Assembly (NCBI GenBank): GCA_020436935.1
Contig: JAGQWX010000022.1
Coordinates: forward strand, 1 to 64,000
Direction of reading: 5' to 3'
Length of the DNA stretch: 64,000 bases
From: Saprospiraceae bacterium
Lineage (GTDB): Bacteria > Bacteroidota > Bacteroidia > Chitinophagales > Saprospiraceae
A program made the translations under genes and the position numbers. Each line of letters opens with the position of its first letter. Within the stretch, counting starts at the first letter, position 1. Shown here piece by piece: positions 60,009-64,000 of this stretch. The notes beneath the pieces are model-generated. The model searched no databases, was not told the origin of the DNA, and saw only the letters and a program-made list of their open reading frames with translations.

Positions 60009-61103
60009 TTATGGTTTAAAAAAGGTAAAGGTCTGGTCTTCCAACTTCAGAAAATACTGGCCGCTTGAGAGATTCGTCGTCGGAATGGGATTGCCGGATT
60101 GATAATTCATTTGCTGTATCACACGGCCCTGAGCATCTATCACTTGCAATCTTCCTTTCGTTTCTCCGGAAATGTAGACGGCATCTGGAGCTATTGTTGG
60201 AAAGAGAAAAGTTTCTTCAGACCCTTTGAAAAATCCTGCCAATACGTCGAAGGTTGTTTTTGTACCGTCCAAATCGAATTGATTCAGGCGGTAATAATTG
60301 ATGCCATGTGCCGGATCTTTGTGTTCAAAGCTATAGTCCTTTTCGTTTGATCTGTTGAGCTGTGCTTCGACCCTGCCCAACTCGCTCCATTTTTTTCCGT
60401 CAGTAGAGTGTTCTATGGTGAAGTGGGAGTTGTTGGTTTCGGAAAGGGTTGACCATGCCACTACCAGTTTATTCTTGAAAGTTTCTATTAGATATTTATT
60501 AATGGTAACATCAAGCACGTTTGAAATGCCAATAACAAAATTATCAATCCTAAATGTACCGGTCCCGCTTGGTGCCGGAGATCTTGAGTTATTATCCCAA
60601 CCTTCTATACAAACATCAGTTGCAACAGCCAAACCATTCTGATTAGTTATTGTTCCATTAATTGGAGTAATTACTGATCCACCATCTGGTACATTTGCTC
60701 CAAAATAGTAAGTAGACCCAATAGAGTAACCCGTCGCTGATGGTCCAGCACCTGTTGCGAAAGCATCATACGATAAGCTATTAATTGAAAAACTATAACC
60801 CGCATCAGGTGTTAATGTAACACAAAATCTTTTTGCAGTGGCTTGGGTTACTTGAGCCCAACCACTTGTACCTGAAATATATGGTTCGTCGACAAAATAA
60901 GTGCCTGTAGTTTGATTTGTCTGAACAGAACCAGCACTTAATGTAATTTGGGATGCTGCAACATGATCTACAATTGAACTGGGGGAAACATAAGGGTCAA
61001 GATTGAAATTATACACAATCTGACCATGAGAATTAACAATTGTCATGAAAATTAAAGTCAAAGTTAAAACCCCTTTCAGAAATTTGTTTAGATTTTCCAT
61101 ATT
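60009..61103 (-). CDS. T9SS-secreted protein with C-terminal sorting domain
   Basis: A 364-residue secreted protein starting at the ATG at 61103, where a signal peptide runs to NSHGQ (near 27). Residues about 28-200 are a beta-sandwich-like domain of the kind found in many T9SS cargo proteins; GDLELL-type lectin features are not seen. The last ~85 residues form a type A sorting domain (VYISGETKGRLQVIDAQGRV, then LSSGQYFLKLEDQTF), ending in FTFFKP rather than the usual KxxR/K tail. The organism therefore has, or its relatives have, a type IX secretion system. Function unknown. The strong divergent promoter pair lies upstream. Confidence 0.8.
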   Translation of the reverse strand, partial: NMENLNKFLKGVLTLTLIFMTIVNSHGQIVYNFNLDPYVSPSSIVDHVAASQITLSAGSVQTNQTTGTYFVDEPYISGTSGWAQVTQATAKRFCVTLTPDAGYSFSINSLSYDAFATGAGPSATGYSIGSTYYFGANVPDGGSVITPINGTITNQNGLAVATDVCIEGWDNNSRSPAPSGTGTFRIDNFVIGISNVLDVTINKYLIETFKNKLVVAWSTLSETNNSHFTIEHSTDGKKWSELGRVEAQLNRSNEKDYSFEHKDPAHGINYYRLNQFDLDGTKTTFDVLAGFFKGSEETFLFPTIAPDAVYISGETKGRLQVIDAQGRVIQQMNYQSGNPIPTTNLSSGQYFLKLEDQTFTFFKP

Positions 61104-61149
61104 GTTAGTTATTAACAAGAAATATCGATTCGCTTCAAGATTGGAAAAT

Positions 61150-61179
61150 CAAATATACATTTTTTGCTCATATGCACAA
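61150..61179 (-). promoter_or_regulatory. Promoter of the T9SS-cargo gene
   Basis: On the minus strand TTG (61177-61179) is followed after 19 nt by TATATTTG (61150-61157), fitting both Bacteroidota promoter elements with normal spacing. Transcription would start near 61143. Confidence 0.55.
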
Positions 61180-61193
61180 AAGAACTACTTTTA
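61164..61193 (+). promoter_or_regulatory. Promoter of the ROK kinase gene
   Basis: TTG at 61164-61166 and TACTTTTA at 61186-61193 with 19 nt between them fit the promoter consensus except for the last base of the -7 element. It overlaps the divergent promoter at 61150-61179. Transcription would start near 61200, 15 nt before the ATG. Confidence 0.35.
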
Positions 61194-61214
61194 CCCTTAC
61201 ATTAATTTTACATT

Positions 61215-62117
61215 ATGAGCTACTTGATTGGCGTTGACCTCGGCGGTACAAAAATTGAAGCCGCACTTTTGAATAAGACGGACCTGAGCGTCGTGGAAAG
61301 AAAAAGGATCCCTACTGATGGCCACCTTGGATACGAAAGCATCATTTACAGGTTGTCTGAACTCGTCAAAGGCCTCGCTGCCAAGTACGATTTCAAACCC
61401 AACCACATCGGAGTTGGCACTCCGGGAAGTCTTGATCCCATCCTCAATGCCATGAAAAACTGTAATGCTACAGCGATAAATGGCAAACCCATGAAAGACG
61501 ACCTCGAGCGTTTGATGGGTTGTGAGGTAAGACTGAGCAATGACGCCAATTGTTTCGCACTGGCGGAGGCATTGATGGGCGTTGTACCCGATGTCTTGCC
61601 AAAAGCAGAAGTCGTTTTTGGCATCATCCTGGGTACAGGTGTTGGCGGGGGCATTGTGGTAAATGGCAAAGTGATCAACGGCCGCCAGGGCATTGGTGGT
61701 GAGTGGGGACACAACTACCTGGACGAGTCCGGTGGCAGGTGTTTTTGTGGAAACGTTGGTTGCAACGAACGCATCATCGCAGGCCCGGCACTCCAGCGTT
61801 ACTATACATCCCTGACCGGGCACGAAAAATTGCTCAAAGACATCGTGGATGATTGGAGAAATGGCACCAACGACGCTGCAACCCAAACGATGGAAAGATT
61901 GTTTGTTTATTTTGGAAAGGCCATTTCACAAGTCATCAACCTGCTGGATCCCGATGCCATTGTCATCGGTGGTGGGGTAGGAAACATTGATGAATTGTAC
62001 ACAAGAGGTCCAATTGAAGCAAGAAAATACGTCATCAACAACGGCCGACTTGACACTTTGTTTTTAAAACCAAAACTGGGTGACAGCGCAGGCGTTTTTG
62101 GCGCAGCAATGTTATAA
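61215..62117 (+). CDS. ROK-family sugar kinase
   Basis: A 300-residue ROK kinase that phosphorylates a hexose or hexosamine with ATP. The N-terminal IGVDLGGTKIEAALL is the phosphate loop; the base aspartate is in RLSNDANCFALAEAL (near 100); the zinc motif is CFCGNVGCNE (near 175-184), with the preceding EWGHNY histidine. GTGVGGGIVVNGKVI (near 138) is the ATP loop. There is no DNA-binding domain, so it is an enzyme, not a repressor. It is followed after 6 bp by an ABC ATPase gene and the permease gene. Confidence 0.92.
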   Translation: MSYLIGVDLGGTKIEAALLNKTDLSVVERKRIPTDGHLGYESIIYRLSELVKGLAAKYDFKPNHIGVGTPGSLDPILNAMKNCNATAINGKPMKDDLERLMGCEVRLSNDANCFALAEALMGVVPDVLPKAEVVFGIILGTGVGGGIVVNGKVINGRQGIGGEWGHNYLDESGGRCFCGNVGCNERIIAGPALQRYYTSLTGHEKLLKDIVDDWRNGTNDAATQTMERLFVYFGKAISQVINLLDPDAIVIGGGVGNIDELYTRGPIEARKYVINNGRLDTLFLKPKLGDSAGVFGAAML

Positions 62118-62123
62118 TAAATT

Positions 62124-62768
62124 ATGAGCGAAGCCATCAGATTTGACAAGGTCAGCTATCGGTACAAAGGCGGACAGCAGCTCAGCTTTCCAGACCTCAC
62201 CATATCGAAGGGTGAAACCTGCCTGGTCATTGGAGAGTCCGGTGTGGGTAAAACCACCTGTCTCCACCTTATGGCGGGACTGATGAAGTCCGATGCAGGA
62301 GACGTGGTCATTAATGGCACAAGAATCAATGGACTTTCCCAATCAGCGATGGACCATTTCCGGGGACAAAACATAGGGGTCATTTTTCAGCAAAATCACT
62401 TCATCTCCTCGCTCAATGTGATCGATAACGTCCTTATGAGCCAATATCTGGGCGGTGTAAAAAGAGACGAAGCATTTGGACTCGAATTGCTCAAGAGGCT
62501 GGGCATGAGCCATAAGGCCACCAAAAAAACGAACGCACTTAGCCAGGGCGAACGCCAAAGAGTGTCCATCGCACGGGCACTGGCGGCCAGACCTTCCATC
62601 ATCCTGGCAGACGAACCCACTTCAGCCCTCGATGACAGCAATACCACAGAAGTATTCCGACTGCTCAAAGACCAGGCAGACTTCCTGGGTTCCAGCCTCG
62701 TGATAGTCACACACGACACCAGACTCAAAGACCTGATTCCTCACCAAATAGAGTTGAAAAAGGCATGA
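62124..62768 (+). CDS. ABC-transporter ATPase of the LolD/MacB type
   Basis: A 214-residue ATPase: Walker A GESGVGKTTCLHLM, Q-loop GVIFQQNHFI, signature ALSQGERQRVSIARAL (Q in place of the second G), Walker B ILADEPTSALDD and H-loop VTHDTRL. The size and sequence fit LolD/FtsE/MacB-type ATPases that work with FtsX-like permeases. Its start lies 6 bp after the ROK kinase gene, and its stop overlaps the permease start as ATGA. Confidence 0.9.
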   Translation: MSEAIRFDKVSYRYKGGQQLSFPDLTISKGETCLVIGESGVGKTTCLHLMAGLMKSDAGDVVINGTRINGLSQSAMDHFRGQNIGVIFQQNHFISSLNVIDNVLMSQYLGGVKRDEAFGLELLKRLGMSHKATKKTNALSQGERQRVSIARALAARPSIILADEPTSALDDSNTTEVFRLLKDQADFLGSSLVIVTHDTRLKDLIPHQIELKKA

Positions 62769-64000
62769 ATCTGATCAAACTGGCATATAAAAACATTGTC
62801 GATAAACCGCTCAACCTGCTGCTGAGCATCATCTTGTTCGCACTGGGCGTAGGATTGATCAACTTCCTCCTCCTTTTCAATCATCAGCTCAAGGAAAAAT
62901 TTGAAGCCAATCTTGCAGAAATCGACCTGGTACTGGGCGCAAAAGGAAGCCCCCTCCAGCTCATCCTTTGCAATATGTACCACATCGACAATCCAACGGG
63001 CAACATAGCCATCAAAGACGCAAAACCATTTTTCAACCCTAAACATCCGGTCATTGCTTCTGCTGTACCGCTGAGCCTGGGTGACAACTATAAGTCCTAC
63101 AGAATAGTGGGTACCGTACCCTCCTTTTTAGACCTGTACGAAGCCAGTCTGGAAGAAGGCAAGCTTTGGGGGCCGCCTATGGAGGTGGTCATTGGCAAAA
63201 TGGTTGCCGAAAATACCGGGCTTAAAATCGGAGATACCTTCCTAAGCTCTCATGGCTTCACCGACGACGAAGATCTGGCCCACGACCATGTCAAATTCAA
63301 GGTGGTGGGTATCCTCAAATCTACGGGCTCGGTCATTGATCAACTCATCCTCACCCAGACTGCCACCATTTGGCAGGTCCACGACCATGGAGAAGCAGCA
63401 CCAGTGGAAGAAACAGACAGCACAGAATCTTCAGAAGAAGACCACAGCGATCACGACCACGCAGAAGGGGAACACCAACACGACCATGGCAACGGTAGCC
63501 TGGAAGACCTCTTGACCCACGAAGACGAGTTCATCACCTCCATCCTCATCAAATACCGGTCAAAAACCAGCATCCAGGCCCTCAACATGCCCAGGATGAT
63601 CAACGAAAATACCAATCTTCAGGCGGCATCCCCGGCCTATGAAATCAATAAGCTCATAGACCTTGTCGGCGTTGGCACCGATGGCGTCAAAGCCATTGCC
63701 TACCTGATTGCATTCGTCTCCGCACTCAGCATATTCATCTCCCTCTACCGCGCAATGAAAGAAAGAAAATATGAACTCGCCCTGATGCGCGTGATGGGCG
63801 GCAGCCGAACCAAAATCTTTGTCCTCATTCTATTGGAAGGCATCTTCTTGGCCGTCATAGGCTGGGCCATTGGCAATATCCTGAGCCATGTGGGCATGGA
63901 AGTCATGGCCAAATACATGCAAGCCGACTTTAGGTACTCCTTCACCGGCAAAATCTGGCTCCAGGATGAGCTGTGGCTGCTGGCGGCATCGATCCTCATA
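62765..64000 (+). CDS. FtsX/MacB-type ABC permease with a His-rich loop (partial)
   Basis: The first 412 residues of an FtsX-like permease; the rest is beyond the window. The N-terminal membrane helix (about 15-37) is followed by a large MacB-type periplasmic domain (about 40-310) with LVLGAKGSPLQLILCNMYHI, then a second helix (about 318-337), RKYELALMRVMGGSR with the helix-coupling region (near 338-352), and a third helix. Near residues 208-245 the periplasmic domain has an insert rich in His, Asp and Glu (HSDHDHAEGEHQHDH), a possible metal-binding loop. It begins with an ATG overlapping the ATPase stop (ATGA). The role may be lipoprotein or metal-related export; not known. Confidence 0.88.
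   Translation, partial: MNLIKLAYKNIVDKPLNLLLSIILFALGVGLINFLLLFNHQLKEKFEANLAEIDLVLGAKGSPLQLILCNMYHIDNPTGNIAIKDAKPFFNPKHPVIASAVPLSLGDNYKSYRIVGTVPSFLDLYEASLEEGKLWGPPMEVVIGKMVAENTGLKIGDTFLSSHGFTDDEDLAHDHVKFKVVGILKSTGSVIDQLILTQTATIWQVHDHGEAAPVEETDSTESSEEDHSDHDHAEGEHQHDHGNGSLEDLLTHEDEFITSILIKYRSKTSIQALNMPRMINENTNLQAASPAYEINKLIDLVGVGTDGVKAIAYLIAFVSALSIFISLYRAMKERKYELALMRVMGGSRTKIFVLILLEGIFLAVIGWAIGNILSHVGMEVMAKYMQADFRYSFTGKIWLQDELWLLAASILI

Overview
The window reads as a chromosomal segment of a Bacteroidota bacterium. Supporting signs are a type IX secretion sorting-domain protein, two hybrid two-component regulators that end in AraC-type DNA-binding domains, many short lipoprotein signals, weak or absent Shine-Dalgarno sequences, and several matches to the Bacteroidota -7 promoter element TAnnTTTG. 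The gene repertoire (arginine decarboxylase plus deoxyhypusine synthase-like protein, PVC-type heme protein with ThuA, tricorn-type protease) would fit Saprospiria or Chitinophagia, but the family is an inference. No rRNA, tRNA or CRISPR array was recognised.

Layout. 1-390: the 3' end of an ISL3-like transposase followed directly by the tail of a thioredoxin (TlpA-like) gene. 0.5-6.7 kb: arginine and polyamine genes (deoxyhypusine synthase-like, arginine decarboxylase, CtlX-type hydrolase), then hemF with an ArsC/Spx-like gene, separated by a repeat-rich spacer and a 176 bp palindromic element. 7-10.7 kb: a GMC oxidoreductase with its small subunit, a Uma2 nuclease, cytochrome c and an NTF2-fold protein. 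10.8-13.1 kb: a tightly overlapping four-gene operon (DoxX-like, DUF2071, membrane-anchored methyltransferase, four-helix membrane protein). 13-21.6 kb: secreted transglutaminase-like protein, DUF1801, START, YfcC-type carrier, intradiol dioxygenase, DUF1624 membrane protein. 22-26.4 kb: a 1371-residue propeller hybrid sensor. 27-34.7 kb: AI-2E permease, WG-repeat lipoprotein, tricorn-type protease, DUF4143 ATPase behind six 22 bp repeats, and an acetyltransferase. 34.7-43.3 kb: PIN/RHH toxin-antitoxin pair, a large heme lipoprotein with ThuA, a Fic protein with its own operator cluster, Gfo/Idh/MocA and VOC proteins. 43.5-53.3 kb: recR-glycosyltransferase-M20 peptidase operon, CrtA-like protein, TlpA lipoprotein, second hybrid sensor. 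53.9-61.1 kb: LytTR regulator, a five-gene operon built around an ABC importer whose binding protein is fused to an OmpA peptidoglycan-binding domain, and a T9SS cargo protein. 61.2-64 kb: ROK kinase and a LolD/FtsX-like ABC exporter that runs off the end.

The strongest candidate for an undescribed system is the operon at 54444-59811. Two coiled-coil proteins (one cytosolic, one anchored by an N-terminal membrane hairpin) precede a membrane-tethered solute-binding protein ending in an OmpA domain, then a permease with an extra C-terminal membrane hairpin, then an ATPase. An intrinsic terminator-like hairpin lies between the binding protein and the permease. The DoxX/DUF2071/methyltransferase operon is a second candidate.

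The intergenic DNA is unusually structured. There are four copies of a ~340 bp repeat as two tandem pairs, each filling a convergent gap; arrays of 7 bp units at gene 3' ends that in two cases contain the stop codon; two copies of a palindromic MITE-like element; six 22 bp units before the DUF4143 ATPase; and alternating GAGCCGAATA sites before the Fic gene. Several broken genes (TlpA tail, FitA-like antitoxin, a small frameshifted gene) lie among them.
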